Below, one piece after another: positions 1 through 13,078 of a stretch of 64,000 nucleotides of DNA; positions within the stretch are counted from its first letter, which is position 1; every line of letters begins with the position of its first letter. The DNA is from Cordilura impudica. Taxonomy: Eukaryota; Arthropoda; Insecta; Diptera; Scathophagidae. Made by a program: the position numbers and the translations under genes. The notes beneath the pieces are model-generated. The model did not search any database. It saw only the letters and a list, made by a program, of their open reading frames with translations, and was not told the DNA's origin. The stretch is taken from positions 1 through 64,000 of the forward strand of contig CAVMKG010000135.1 of NCBI GenBank assembly GCA_963682025.1. The letters are read 5' to 3'.

Positions 1-3000
1 AATGTAAAATGTAAAATGTAAAATGTAAAATGTAAAATGTAAAATGTAAAATGTAAAATGTAAAATGTAAAATGTAAAATGTAAAATGTAAAATGTAAAA
101 TGCAAAATGTAAAATGTAAAATGTAAAATGTAAAATGTAAAATGTAAAATGTAAAATGTAAAATGTAAAATGTAAAATGTAAAATGTAAAATGTAAAATG
201 TAAAATGTAAAATGTAAAATGTAAAATGTAAAATGTAAAATGTAAAATGTAAAATGTAAAATGTAAAATGTAAAATGTAAAATGTAAAATGTAAAATGTA
301 AAATGTAAAATGTAAAATGTAAAATGTAAAATGTAAAATGTAAAATGTAAAATGTAAAATGTAAAATGTAAAATGTAAAATGTAAAATGTAAAATGTAAA
401 ATGTAAAATGTAAAATGTAAAATGTAAAATGTAAAATGTAAAATGTAAAATGTAAAATGTAAAATGTAAAATGTAAAATGTAAAATGTAAAATGTAAAAT
501 GTAAAATGTAAAATGTAAAATGTAAAATGTAAAATGTAAAATGTAAAATGTAAAATGTAAAATGTAAAATGTAAAATGTAAAATGTAAAATGTAAAATGT
601 AAAATGTAAAATGTAAAATGTAAAATGTAAAATGTAAAATGTAAAATGTAAAATGTAAAATGTAAAATGTAAAATGTAAAATGTAAAATGTAAAATGTAA
701 AATGTAAAATGTAAAATGTAAAATGTAAAATGTAAAATGTAAAATGTAAAATGTAAAATGTAAAATGTAAAATGTAAAATGTAAAATGTAAAATGTAAAA
801 TGTAAAATGTAAAATGTAAAATGTAAAATGTAAAATGTAAAATGTAAAATGTAAAATGTAAAATGTAAAATGTAAAATGTAAAATGTAAAATGTAAAATG
901 TAAAATGTAAAATGTAAAATGTAAAATGTAAAATGTAAAATGTAAAATGTAAAATGTAAAATGTAAAATGTAAAATGTAAAATGTAAAATGTAAAATGTA
1001 AAATGTAAAATGTAAAATGTAAAATGTAAAATGTAAAATGTAAAATGTAAAATGTAAAATGTAAAATGTAAAATGTAAAATGTAAAATGTAAAATGTAAA
1101 ATGTAAAATGTAAAATGTAAAATGTAAAATGTAAAATGTAAAATGTAAAATGTAAAATGTAAAATGTAAAATGTAAAATGTAAAATGTAAAATGTAAAAT
1201 GTAAAATGTAAAATGTAAAATGTAAAATGTAAAATGTAAAATGTAAAATGTAAAATGTAAAATGTAAAATGTAAAATGTAAAATGTAAAATGTAAAATGT
1301 AAAATGTAAAATGTAAAATGTAAAATGTAAAATGTAAAATGTAAAATGTAAAATGTAAAATGTAAAATGTAAAATGTAAAATGTAAAATGTAAAATGTAA
1401 AATGTAAAATGTAAAATGTAAAATGTAAAATGTAAAATGTAAAATGTAAAATGTAAAATGTAAAATGTAAAATGTAAAATGTAAAATGTAAAATGTAAAA
1501 TGTAAAATGTAAAATGTAAAATGTAAAATGTAAAATGTAAAATGTAAAATGTAAAATGTAAAATGTAAAATGTAAAATGTAAAATGTAAAATGTAAAATG
1601 TAAAATGTAAAATGTAAAATGTAAAATGTAAAATGTAAAATGTAAAATGTAAAATGTAAAATGTAAAATGTAAAATGTAAAATGTAAAATGTAAAATGTA
1701 AAATGTAAAATGTAAAATGTAAAATGTAAAATGTAAAATGTAAAATGTAAAATGTAAAATGTAAAATGTAAAATGTAAAATGTAAAATGTAAAATGTAAA
1801 ATGTAAAATGTAAAATGTAAAATGTAAAATGTAAAATGTAAAATGTAAAATGTAAAATGTAAAATGTAAAATGTAAAATGTAAAATGTAAAATGTAAAAT
1901 GTAAAATGTAAAATGTAAAATGTAAAATGTAAAATGTAAAATGTAAAATGTAAAATGTAAAATGTAAAATGTAAAATGTAAAATGTAAAATGTAAAATGT
2001 AAAATGTAAAATGTAAAATGTAAAATGTAAAATGTAAAATGTAAAATGTAAAATGTAAAATGTAAAATGTAAAATGTAAAATGTAAAATGTAAAATGTAA
2101 AATGTAAAATGTAAAATGTAAAATGTAAAATGTAAAATGTAAAATGTAAAATGTAAAATGTAAAATGTAAAATGTAAAATGTAAAATGTAAAATGTAAAA
2201 TGTAAAATGTAAAATGTAAAATGTAAAATGTAAAATGTAAAATGTAAAATGTAAAATGTAAAATGTAAAATGTAAAATGTAAAATGTAAAATGTAAAATG
2301 TAAAATGTAAAATGTAAAATGTAAAATGTAAAATGTAAAATGTAAAATGTAAAATGTAAAATGTAAAATGTAAAATGTAAAATGTAAAATGTAAAATGTA
2401 AAATGTAAAATGTAAAATGTAAAATGTAAAATGTAAAATGTAAAATGTAAAATGTAAAATGTAAAATGTAAAATGTAAAATGTAAAATGTAAAATGTAAA
2501 ATGTAAAATGTAAAATGTAAAATGTAAAATGTAAAATGTAAAATGTAAAATGTAAAATGTAAAATGTAAAATGTAAAATGTAAAATGTAAAATGTAAAAT
2601 GTAAAATGTAAAATGTAAAATGTAAAATGTAAAATGTAAAATGTAAAATGTAAAATGTAAAATGTAAAATGTAAAATGTAAAATGTAAAATGTAAAATGT
2701 AAAATGTAAAATGTAAAATGTAAAATGTAAAATGTAAAATGTAAAATGTAAAATGTAAAATGTAAAATGTAAAATGTAAAATGTAAAATGTAAAATGTAA
2801 AATGTAAAATGTAAAATGTAAAATGTAAAATGTAAAATGTAAAATGTAAAATGTAAAATGTAAAATGTAAAATGTAAAATGTAAAATGTAAAATGTAAAA
2901 TGTAAAATGTAAAATGTAAAATGTAAAATGTAAAATGTAAAATGTAAAATGTAAAATGTAAAATGTAAAATGTAAAATGTAAAATGTAAAATGTAAAATG

Positions 3001-5678
3001 TAAAATGTAAAATGTAAAATGTAAAATGTAAAATGTAAAATGTAAAATGTAAAATGTAAAATGTAAAATGTAAAATGTAAAATGTAAAATGTAAAATGTA
3101 AAATGTAAAATGTAAAATGTAAAATGTAAAATGTAAAATGTAAAATGTAAAATGTAAAATGTAAAATGTAAAATGTAAAATGTAAAATGTAAAATGTAAA
3201 ATGTAAAATGTAAAATGTAAAATGTAAAATGTAAAATGTAAAATGTAAATGTAAAATGTAAAATGTAAAATGTAAAATGTAAAATGTAAAATGTAAAATG
3301 TAAAATGTAAAATGTAAAATGTAAAATGTAAAATGTAAAATGTAAAATGTAAAATGTAAAATGTAAAATGTAAAATGTAAAATGTAAAATGTAAAATGTA
3401 AAATGTAAAATGTAAAATGTAAAATGTAAAATGTAAAATGTAAAATGTAAAATGTAAAATGTAAAATGTAAAATGTAAAATGTAAAATGTAAAATGTAAA
3501 ATGTAAAATGTAAAATGTAAAATGTAAAATGTAAAATGTAAAATGTAAAATGTAAAATGTAAAATGTAAAATGTAAAATGTAAAATGTAAAATGTAAAAT
3601 GTAAAATGTAAAATGTAAAATGTAAAATGTAAAATGTAAAATGTAAAATGTAAAATGTAAAATGTAAAATTAAAATGTAAAATGTAAAATGTAAAATGTA
3701 AAATGTAAAATGTAAAATGTAAAATGTAAAATGTAAAATGTAAAATGTAAAATGTAAAATGTAAAATGTAAAATGTAAAATGTAAAATGTAAAATGTAAA
3801 ATGTAAAATGTAAAATGTAAAATGTAAAATGTAAAATGTAAAATGTAAAATGTAAAATGTAAAATGTAAAATGTAAAATGTAAAATGTAAAATGTAAAAT
3901 GTAAAATGTAAAATGTAAAATGTAAAATGTAAAATGTAAAATGTAAAATGTAAAATGTAAAATGTAAAATGTAAAATGTAAAATGTAAAATGTAAAATGT
4001 AAAATGTAAAATGTAAAATGTAAAATGTAAAATGTAAAATGTAAAATGTAAAATGTAAAATGTAAAATGTAAAATGTAAAATGTAAAATGTAAAATGTAA
4101 AATGTAAAATGTAAAATGTAAAATGTAAAATGTAAAATGTAAAATGTAAAATGTAAAATGTAAAATGTAAAATGTAAAATGTAAAATGTAAAATGTAAAA
4201 TGTAAAATGTAAAATGTAAAATGTAAAATGTAAAATGTAAAATGTAAAATGTAAAATGTAAAATGTAAAATGTAAAATGTAAAATGTAAAATGTAAAATG
4301 TAAAATGTAAAATGTAAAATGTAAAATGTAAAATGTAAAATGTAAAATGTAAAATGTAAAATGTAAAATGTAAAATGTAAAATGTAAAATGTAAAATGTA
4401 AAATGTAAAATGTAAAATGTAAAATGTAAAATGTAAAATGTAAAATGTAAAATGTAAAATGTAAAATGTAAAATGTAAAATGTAAAATGTAAAATGTAAA
4501 ATGTAAAATGTAAAATGTAAAATGTAAAATGTAAAATGTAAAATGTAAAATGTAAAATGTAAAATGTAAAATGTAAAATGTAAAATGTAAAATGTAAAAT
4601 GTAAAATGTAAAATGTAAAATGTAAAATGTAAAATGTAAAATGTAAAATGTAAAATGTAAAATGTAAAATGTAAAATGTAAAATGTAAAATGTAAAATGT
4701 AAAATGTAAAATGTAAAATGTAAAATGTAAAATGTAAAATGTAAAATGTAAAATGTATGTCAATAATGTAAAATGTAAAATGTAAAATGTAAAATGTAAA
4801 ATGTAAAATGTAAAATGTAAAATGTAAAATGTAAAATGTAAAATGTAAAATGTAAAATGTAAAATGTAAAATGTAAAATGTAAAATGTAAAATGTAAAAT
4901 GTAAAATGTAAAATGTAAAATGTAAAATGTAAAATGTAAAATGTAAAATGTAAAATGTAAAATGTAAAATGTAAAATGTAAAATGTAAAATGTAAAATGT
5001 AAAATGTAAAATGTAAAATGTAAAATGTAAAATGTAAAATGTAAAATGTAAAATGTAAAATGTAAAATGTAAAATGTAAAATGTAAAATGTAAAATGTAA
5101 AATGTAAAATGTAAAATGTAAAATGTAAAATGTAAAATGTAAAATGTAAAATGTAAAATGTAAAATGTAAAATGTAAAATGTAAAATGTAAAATGTAAAA
5201 TGTAAAATGTAAAATGTAAAATGTAAAATGTAAAATGTAAAATGTAAAATGTAAAATGTAAAATGTAAAATGTAAAATGTAAAATGTAAAATGTAAAATG
5301 TAAAATGTAAAATGTAAAATGTAAAATGTAAAATGTAAAATGTAAAATGTAAAATGTAAAATGTAAAATGTAAAATGTAAAATGTAAAATGTAAAATGTA
5401 AAATGTAAAATGTAAAATGTAAAATGTAAAATGTAAAATGTAAAATGTAAAATGTAAAATGTAAAATGTAAAATGTAAAATGTAAAATGTAAAATGTAAA
5501 ATGTAAAATGTAAAATGTAAAATGTAAAATGTAAAATGTAAAATGTAAAATGTAAAATGTAAAATGTAAAATGTAAAATGTAAAATGTAAAATGTAAAAT
5601 GTAAAATGTAAAATATAAAATGTAAAATGTAAAATGTAAAATGTAAAATGTAAAATGTAAAATGTAAAATGTAAAATG
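1..5678. repeat. (TGTAAAA)n heptamer satellite, highly homogeneous
   Basis: About 810 head-to-tail copies of a 7-bp unit, running in from beyond the left edge. Very few deviations are visible: a T-to-C change near 103, 6-bp units near 3249 and 3670, an irregular patch at about 4757-4768, and a G-to-A near 5615. The rest is perfect at this reading. Both strands are stop-rich and nothing is coded. The array is like known short AT-rich fly satellites in unit length; the 7-bp satellites of Drosophila virilis are a comparison in period only, not in sequence. Confidence 0.97.
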
Positions 5679-6180
5679 AAAAATGGAAAATGATAAAAGA
5701 AAATTGAAAAATAAAAAACTAAAAAAGGAAAATAGAAAATGAAAAATGGAGAATGGAAAATAAAAAATGGAAAATGAAAAACGGAAAATGAAAAAAGAAA
5801 AATGGAAAATAGAAAATGAAAAATGGAGAATGGAAAATGAAAATTGAAAATTGAAAAATTAAAAATGGAAAATGAAAAATGGAAAATGGAACATGAAAAT
5901 TGAAAAATGAAAAATTAAAAATGGAAAATGGAAAATGAAAATTGAAAAATGGAAAATGAAAATTGAAAAATTAAAAATTGAAAATGAAAAATGGAAAATG
6001 AAAATTGAAAAATGGAAAATGCAAAATGGAAAATTGAAAATGAAAATTGAAAAATGGAAAATGGAAAATAAAAATTGAATATTGAAAATTGAAAAACTGA
6101 AAATGGAAAATGCAAAATTAAAAATGGAAATTGGAAAATAAAAATTGAAAAATGAATAATGAAAAATGGAAAATGGAAAA
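5679..6180. repeat. Transition zone of mixed purine-rich heptamer-like units
   Basis: Units such as TGGAAAA, TGAAAAA and TTGAAAA alternate with irregular spacing between the perfect (TGTAAAA)n array and the (TTAAAAA)n array. The minus strand stays open over about 300 bases and would give Phe/Ile/His/Ser-only low-complexity peptides. That is a by-product of the repeat and not a gene. Confidence 0.85.
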
Positions 6181-8457
6181 CACAAAAATTAAAAATTAAT
6201 ATTAAAAACAAAAAATTAATAATTAATAATTAAAAATTAAAAATTAAAATAAAAAATTAAAAATTAAAAATTAAAATTAAAAATTAAAAATTAAAAATTA
6301 AAAATTAAAAATTAAAAATTAAAAATTAAAAATTAAAAATTAAAAATTAAAAATTAAAAATTAAAAATTAAAAATTAAAAATTAAAAATTAAAAATTAAA
6401 AATTAAAAATTAAAAATTAAAAATTAAAAATTAAAAATTAAAAATTAAAAATTAAAATTAAAAAATTAAAAATTAAAAATTAAAAATTAAAAATTAAAAA
6501 TTAAAAATTAAAAATTAAAAATTAAAAATTAAAAATTAAAAATTAAAAATTAAAAATTAAAAATTAAAAATTAAAAATTAAAAATTAAAAATTAAAAATT
6601 AAAAATTAAAAATTAAAAATAATAATTAAAAATTAAAAATTAAAAATTAAAAATTAAAAATTAAAAATTAAAAATTAAAATTAAAAATTAAAAATTAAAA
6701 ATTAAAAATTAAAAATTAAAAATTAAAAATTAAAAATTAAAAATTAAAAATTAAAAATTAAAAATTAAAAATTAAAAATTAAAAATTAAAAATTAAAAAT
6801 TAAAAATTAAAAATTAAAAATTAAAAATTAAAAATTAAAAATTAAAAATTAAAAATTAAAAATTAAAAATTAAAAATTAAAAATTAAAAATTAAAAATTA
6901 AAAATTAAAAATTAAAAATTAAAAATTAAAAATTAAAAATTAAAAATTAAAAATTAAAAATTAAAAATTAAAAATTAAAAATTAAAAATTAAAAATTAAA
7001 AATTAAAAATTAAAAATTAAAAATTAAAAATTAAAAATTAAAAATTAAAAATTAAAAATTAAAAATTAAAAATTAAAAATTAAAAAATTAAAAATTAAAA
7101 ATTAAAAATTAAAAATTAAAAATTAAAAATTAAAAATTAAAAATTAAAAATTAAAAATTAAAAATTAAAAATTAAAAATTAAAAATTAAAAATTAAAATT
7201 AAAAATTAAAAATTAAAAATTAAAAATTAAAAATTAAAAATTAAAAATTAAAAATTAAAAATTAAAAATTAAAAATTAAAAATTAAAAATTAAAAATTAA
7301 AAATTAAAAATTAAAAATTAAAAATTAAAAATTAAAAATTAAAAATTAAAAATTAAAAATTAAAAATTAAAAATTAAAAATTAAAAATTAAAAATTAAAA
7401 ACTAAAAATTAAAAACTAAAAATTAAAAATTAAACATTAAAAATTAAAAACTAAAAATTAAAAATAAAAATAAAAAATTAAAAAATAAAAATTAAAAATT
7501 AAAAATTAAAATAAAATTAAAAATTAAAAATTTAAATTAAAAATTAAAAATTAAAAATTAAAATTAAAATTAAAAATTAATAATTAAAAATTAAAAATTA
7601 AAAAATAAAATTAATAATTAAAAATTAAAAATTAAAAATTAAAAATTAAAAATTAAAAATTAAAAATTAAAATTTTAAATTAAAAATTAAAAATTAAAAA
7701 TTAAAAATTAAAAATTAAAAAATAAAAATTAAAAATTAAAAATTAAAAATTAAAAATTAAAAATTAAAAATTAAAAATTAAAAATTAAAATTAAAAATTA
7801 AAAATTAAAAATTAAAAAATAAAAATTAAAAATTAAAAATTAAAATTTAAAAATTAAAAATTAAAAATTTAAATTAAAAATTAAAAATTAAAAATTAAAA
7901 ATTAAAAATTAAAAATTAATAATTAAAAATTAAAAATTAAAAAATAAAAATTAATAATTAAAAATTAAAAATTAAAAATTAAAAATTAAAAATTAAAAAT
8001 TAAAAATTAAAAATTAAAAATTAAAAATTATATTAAAAATTAAAAATTAAAAATTAAAAATTAAAAATTTTAAATTAAAAATTAAAAATTAAAAATTAAA
8101 AAATTAAAAATTAAAAATTAAAAATTAAAAATTAAAAATTAAAAAATAAAAATTAAAAATTAAAAATTAAAAATTAAAAATTAAAAATTAAAAATTAAAA
8201 ATTAAAAATTAAAAATTAGAAATTAAAAATTAAAAATTAAAAATTAAAAATTAAAAATTAAAAATTAAAAATTAAAAATTAAAAATTAAAAATTAAAAAT
8301 TAAAAATTAAAAATTAAAAATTAAAAATTAAAAATTAAAAATTAAAAATTAAAAATTAAAAATTAAAAATTAAAAATTAAAAATTAAAAATTAAAAATTA
8401 AAAATTAAAAATAAGAAATAAAAAATTAAAAATTAAAAATTAAAAATCAAAAATTAA
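6181..8457. repeat. (TTAAAAA)n heptamer satellite, degenerate
   Basis: About 320 copies of TTAAAAA with scattered 6-bp and 8-bp units and TAAT, ACTA or TTTAA variants. The variants are clearly denser than in the left array and increase from about 7390 to 8200. The 7-bp period of the left block is kept although two bases of the unit differ. No coding potential is seen. Confidence 0.95.
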
Positions 8458-8460
8458 AGA

Positions 8461-8520
8461 CTCAGGTAGAGGGTATCAAAAAATTCGGCACAGCCGAATT
8501 TAACACTCTTTCTTGTTTTT
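8461..8520 (+). repeat. End of a dispersed repeat with a palindromic core
   Basis: A GAGGGTATC motif is followed by a 17-bp near-palindrome at 8483-8499 (ATTCGGCACAGCCGAAT) and by a CACTCTTTCTTG tail. The same block occurs in the opposite orientation at 36741-36795. The arrangement resembles the terminal hairpin and tail of a Helitron-like non-autonomous element, but no formal end (such as CTAG) was established. Confidence 0.5.
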
Positions 8521-10349
8521 CTTTAATTTTACTTTAATTTTACTTTACTTTATTTTAACTTTTCATTTCTTAAATGTTATTAAAATTTTGTTTTAGTAAA
8601 ATTTTAGCAAAATTTTATTTTTTTTAATAAAATTTTAATTTTTAGCTAAATTGTAGTTCTTATTATAATTTTTAATTTTAGCTCAATTTTTTTTTTATTT
8701 AGTAAAATTTTTAGTTTAATTTTATATTTACCAAAGTTCTTAATTTAGAAAATTTTTAGTTAAAATTTATGTTTAGTAAATTTTATTAACGTAGAAACAT
8801 TTTAGTTTAAATTCATATTTAGAAAAAATTTTGATTTATAATTAGAAAAATCTTCAAAAAAATAATTTTAATTTATAAAACTTTTATTTAAATTTTAGTT
8901 AGTTAGCAAAAATTTTTATTGTCTTATAAAAAATTTTCATTTTAGCACAATCTTAATTTTAGCTTAATTTTATATCTAACCAATTTTATATTTAATTTAA
9001 ATTTTACAGTTAGGAAAATTTATTTAGTTAGACACTTTTATTTTCTTAGAAAAATATTAGTTTTAGTACAAATTTTACCTTTATAATTAATTATAAAATA
9101 GTTATTAATTATTATAATAATATACGGTACTGTACTAACCAGACGATGTTTTAACTTATATATGTTCACCTTGATTGTGTTGACCTTTCTGCTTGATGTT
9201 TATTTTATTGTTGTTTTTGATGAAGTTCTTGCTGCTGTGGTGATTATTGTTAGCTTTTGTTCATATATGTTGTTGTATTTGATTGGGGACAGTGGAAGTT
9301 TAATAGATTTTCTTAAAAATTTTGTTTAATGTTCTCTTTACTTAATATTTTTTAGTTTAACACTTGAAATCTTATTTTCTTGTTCCTATTTTTCCAACTT
9401 TATTTTTTTGCAGAAACACGATTTTTGTACTCTTTCAGTTCGTGAAGAATTTATACACAAATATTCATGTAAAATATATTTATAAAAATAAATCATTTAT
9501 ATTGGATTAATATTCAATAGATTTTTTTTTTCTTTAACATTATATTTTTTTTTTTGTTGTTGTTGTAAATGTTTTATTTAATAAAAAGTCACAAAAGACC
9601 GTCATCCACGAGACTCTAGAACTTGAATCGCCAAAACTTCATTAATTTTTCTTTAATTTTACTTTAATTTTACTTTACTTTATTTTATCTTTACATTTCT
9701 TAAATATTATTTTAAATTTCTTAAAAATTTTAATTTACTTTAATTTTATTAAACTACATTTTAATTTACTTTAATTTTATTAAACTACATTTTAATTTAC
9801 TTTAATTTTATTTAACAACATTTTAATTTAATTTTAAGGTTTTTCCTCAACCGTTTTCTTTAACTTTCACATTTCGACTCCCTAAATCAAAATTATTTTC
9901 TTAACATTCAACCTTCACTCATTCCATTCATCATCAGATAAAAACCTGTTTCCAAACAAAAAAAAACTCGCAACAATTCATTGAGACCATTCACACTCAT
10001 TCATAATACTCTCTAGCATTGAAAACACGCTCACTCATGTATGACGACGAGAGTACGTGAAATCAATATAAGAACAAAAAAAATTGGTTTGACCAGACTG
10101 ATTGCAAAGTTTATGATTGAGTGAATGGACATACAACAATAAAACAGGCAGTTGGTAAAAAAAAACCCACATCAAGTGTTTTATTAAAGTGTACTGAAAA
10201 CACAAAACAAACATTTAAACAAATCACATACAGACGAAACGGTATTTTATTTTTTTTTTGCAAAAATTTTACATGGCAAAATAAATAACGTTTCGTTTTA
10301 ATGTGACTTGTATGTGCTGTTAATTACAGTCATCACCAAAAATAAACGG
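8521..10349 (-). mobile_element. Diverged LTR-like copy related to the gypsy LTR at 21377-23313
   Basis: From about 8740 this block aligns by eye, with many changes, to the long gypsy LTR. Shared landmarks are the AACGTAG segment, the run around 9000-9110 matching 22080-22210, and the TTGTTGTATTTGATTG segment. It ends in ACGGCCGTCACA next to repeat A sequence; the gypsy LTR at 23302-23313 ends in the same bases. This supports a solo or partial LTR inserted into repeat A copy 1. The left part (8521-8740) is AT-rich and I could not align it. A 65-bp stretch near 8515 recurs near 9643. Confidence 0.5.
9728..9820. repeat. 31-bp tandem repeat, three copies
   Basis: Three successive copies of a 31-bp AT-rich unit begin at 9728, 9759 and 9790, the last one slightly diverged. 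The repeat lies inside the diverged LTR-like block. Confidence 0.8.
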
Positions 10350-11879
10350 CCGTCACATTAGTAATTCGCGCTCCAACGAGGAAAGATCATCTTCGTCTTT
10401 TCTATTATTTCAGATAAAAGAAAACACGTTTCGGTGTATGCTTTTTGGTCATCGTGGTTGCTGATCGGCATGCATTTAGGTTATATATCTATATGCATGC
10501 GTTTCCGGTTATATGATATAACCTCTTGTTTAATTTAAAGTTTTTGCAAATTAAACAGCTCGCCCTAACCTTCATTGCGAAAAAGCTCTCTCAATTTTTT
10601 TTTTGTTTAAATATTGCCATATTTGGAAAATAATTTTTTTTTACAATTAAAAGGGAGTTTTCTCTATTAAATTTTGTGGTAACACAAAATAACACAATAT
10701 AATACAAAATGTAACCCAGTGATGCCAACAATTGATTTTGAATTAAATTATGTTTATAAAATATTTTTTCATTTATTGACTCGAAATTCTACTACCTGGG
10801 AATTATTATCGAACTTAATTTGAGTTTTATTTTGCCTACCATGAAGTCAAATTTTGAAGTCATCATGAGGGATGAGGGATGCCAAACGCAATAAACCAGA
10901 TGTCCAAAAAATTTAAAATAAGATAATTTGTTATCTCTATTTTCTGACAAACTTCAAATTTTCATCCACAAAAATGCTGAAAAATAATATACAAATAACA
11001 TTCTCAGCAAATTGCGCTTTATTTATGTAAAAATTTTTATGTTCGCAATTTTTAAATATCATTTGAGGTTTTCTAAACTTCATTGAATTTAAATTAATGT
11101 TTTCTTATCCTGAACGGCAATATTTTTTAAATGTAAACATTTTGTGTTTTTTGAATTTCAATTTGTGTTTAGAATAAAATTTATATTTTTAAAATTCAAT
11201 TGATGTCTTCTAAATTTCAAGTTATTATTTCCGAAGTTTTAATATGACTTTCTGAAATTCAATTGCTATTTTCAAATTTATAATTGGAAATCTGAACCCC
11301 AGTTTTTAGAATTTTTTTCTTAAATTTTAATGGAAAATTTAAAAGGTACAATTTTGTATTTATGTCAAAAAATAATGCTTTAGTAATTATAAACAATTTT
11401 TAAAAATTATATATAATCGCAATCAGATATTTTGTAGGTAAAGCAAAATAATAATTTGATATAACTATGTAGAACTGTTGACATTCATTTTAAAATATAG
11501 ATAACTATTGCAAACTAATTGGAACAAAAATTGTGGCGCCATCTACTGTGGCATAGTCACGCTGCATAGTCACTCTGTTTGTTAATGCAATTTTCCCTTA
11601 AACAAAATATTGCAGAATTTTATATAAATAAAATAATATACCAACTTATTTCTAACATGCGGTTATTATGGATATACATATATAGAATGTATATCCATAT
11701 ATGTATATGTAAATATTACACACAAAAAATACAACACCAAAATACTTAAAAATCAACATCAATGCATTTTATATTACTTTTTTTTTAGCTAATAAATAAA
11801 TATTTCTTTTTTTAATAATAAACAAAAACCATACGTTTTTCAATAATTTTTTTACAAATATGACCATAAGTTTGGCATA

Positions 11880-12172
11880 CACTAAAACCTCGATTTGCGT
11901 CGTTTTCGAAGTTGCGTTGTTCTTGAATTTTCTTGATTTTAGAGTTGCGTCGTTAAAATTTTTATTTGCGTCGTAAAATTTTTATTTGCGTTGCTTAAAT
12001 TTTATATAAAGGGGATTTCTCATTTAATTCTGTAGCAATGCAAGGAAATGTTTTATTTTAGTACTAATTAACAAAATATATATGTATAGGAAAATTGATT
12101 TCGATTTGCGTCGTTTCGATTTGCGTCGTCTTTTTTGGGTCCCAATTAACGACACAGATCGAGGTTTTAGTG
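11880..12172. mobile_element. pogo-like MITE with TA target duplication
   Basis: The 293-bp element has terminal inverted repeats starting CACTAAAACCTCGAT and is flanked by TA (11878-11879 and 12173-12174). Repeat A copy 3 has the uninterrupted site: the flanks join directly at the TA near 38533. The interior carries several copies of TTTGCGTCGT. The inverted-repeat style and TA target fit the Tc1/mariner superfamily, pogo/Tigger branch. No transposase is encoded. Confidence 0.85.
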
Positions 12173-12650
12173 TATTAACTTCTTGTTGTGTTTACAAAAT
12201 AGAGTTACCGAGTTCATCATATATGCATATTTTTGAGGAAACGGTTAACATTTATTATCAGTAGTATTATTTTAATAATATTTATGCTCTATAATTAACA
12301 AACTTCCGTTTCTATATGCGCAATTCAAGAAATAAATCATAATAATATATTTAACAAATTAAAACCTTAATTGCAATTTTATAGTAATCCAGTAAATTTG
12401 CATTACGTTTTTAACAGGGTAACATTATTCATCATTAGTGGCAGCAAGCAATAATGATAGAACTAGCTTAAGGTCTAGGTAACCACATGTAACAGTAACG
12501 TAACGTGTCAGTTTTTTTAGTTACATGAAAAGCGTTGGGACGTTCCGGTTACGTTCAGTAATGTTTTAAATGCTTTTCATGTATATGTATATTATATTAT
12601 ATATATATATTACTTAGAGTATTTTGATATTTGCAAAACTTGCGATGTTA

Positions 12651-13078
12651 CATGGTGTCTCGACTAGCTATAATTCATGGCAATGAACAAGTCAATGGCT
12701 AGTGGAGACCGCTAATGTTGAAATGACAGAAATTCTGCATTAAACCCTGCCATTAATTTGAAGTTTCATTCGATTTTGACGTTTAAGTATTTTAAAATGG
12801 CGCAACTCAAATCAAATAAAAGCCAAATTAATAATTTCATTAATATGTATCGCGAATATGAGTGTTTATGGAACTAAAAAAGTGAAAACTATAAAAAACG
12901 AATTTAAAAAGAAAAGCATGGGAGCAAATTGGACACAAATTTAAGTGTTTACAGTTCTAAGACATTTTGGAAATGAAATGTCTAGACATAATTTGCCCAT
13001 TTCGTGTTTTGACGTTATTATATTTCTCTGACTTGAATATGAACATTGCCATGAATTATAGCTAGTCGAGACACCGTG
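12651..13078. mobile_element. 428-bp MITE with about 35-bp TIRs, copy 1
   Basis: The left end CATGGTGTCTCGACTAGC is matched by the reverse complement of the right end (CACGGTGTCTCGACTAGC) over about 35 bp with one mismatch. TTA flanks both ends, which suggests a 3-bp target duplication. An identical-length copy lies at 40478-40905 inside the paralogous repeat. There is no ORF. A 3-bp TTA target would fit PIF/Harbinger or CACTA-like families; the CACGGTG terminus also recalls Transib, whose 5-bp duplication is not seen. The superfamily stays open. Confidence 0.75.

Noticed and set aside
5859..6211. Two overlapping minus-strand open frames of about 100 codons rich in Phe, Ile, His and Ser
   Set aside because: They arise only because the purine-rich heptamers lack minus-strand stops. 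Composition is that of the repeat.
1..8457. Telomere repeat
   Set aside because: The unit is neither TTAGG-type nor a known telomeric retroelement, and flies lack telomerase repeats. A plain satellite is the simpler reading.
1..8457. CRISPR array
   Set aside because: There are no spacers; it is uninterrupted short tandem repeat in a eukaryotic setting.
12082..12264. Open frame of 60 codons on the plus strand
   Set aside because: It starts inside the pogo-like MITE and reads out of it, and it is absent from the paralogous copy without the MITE.
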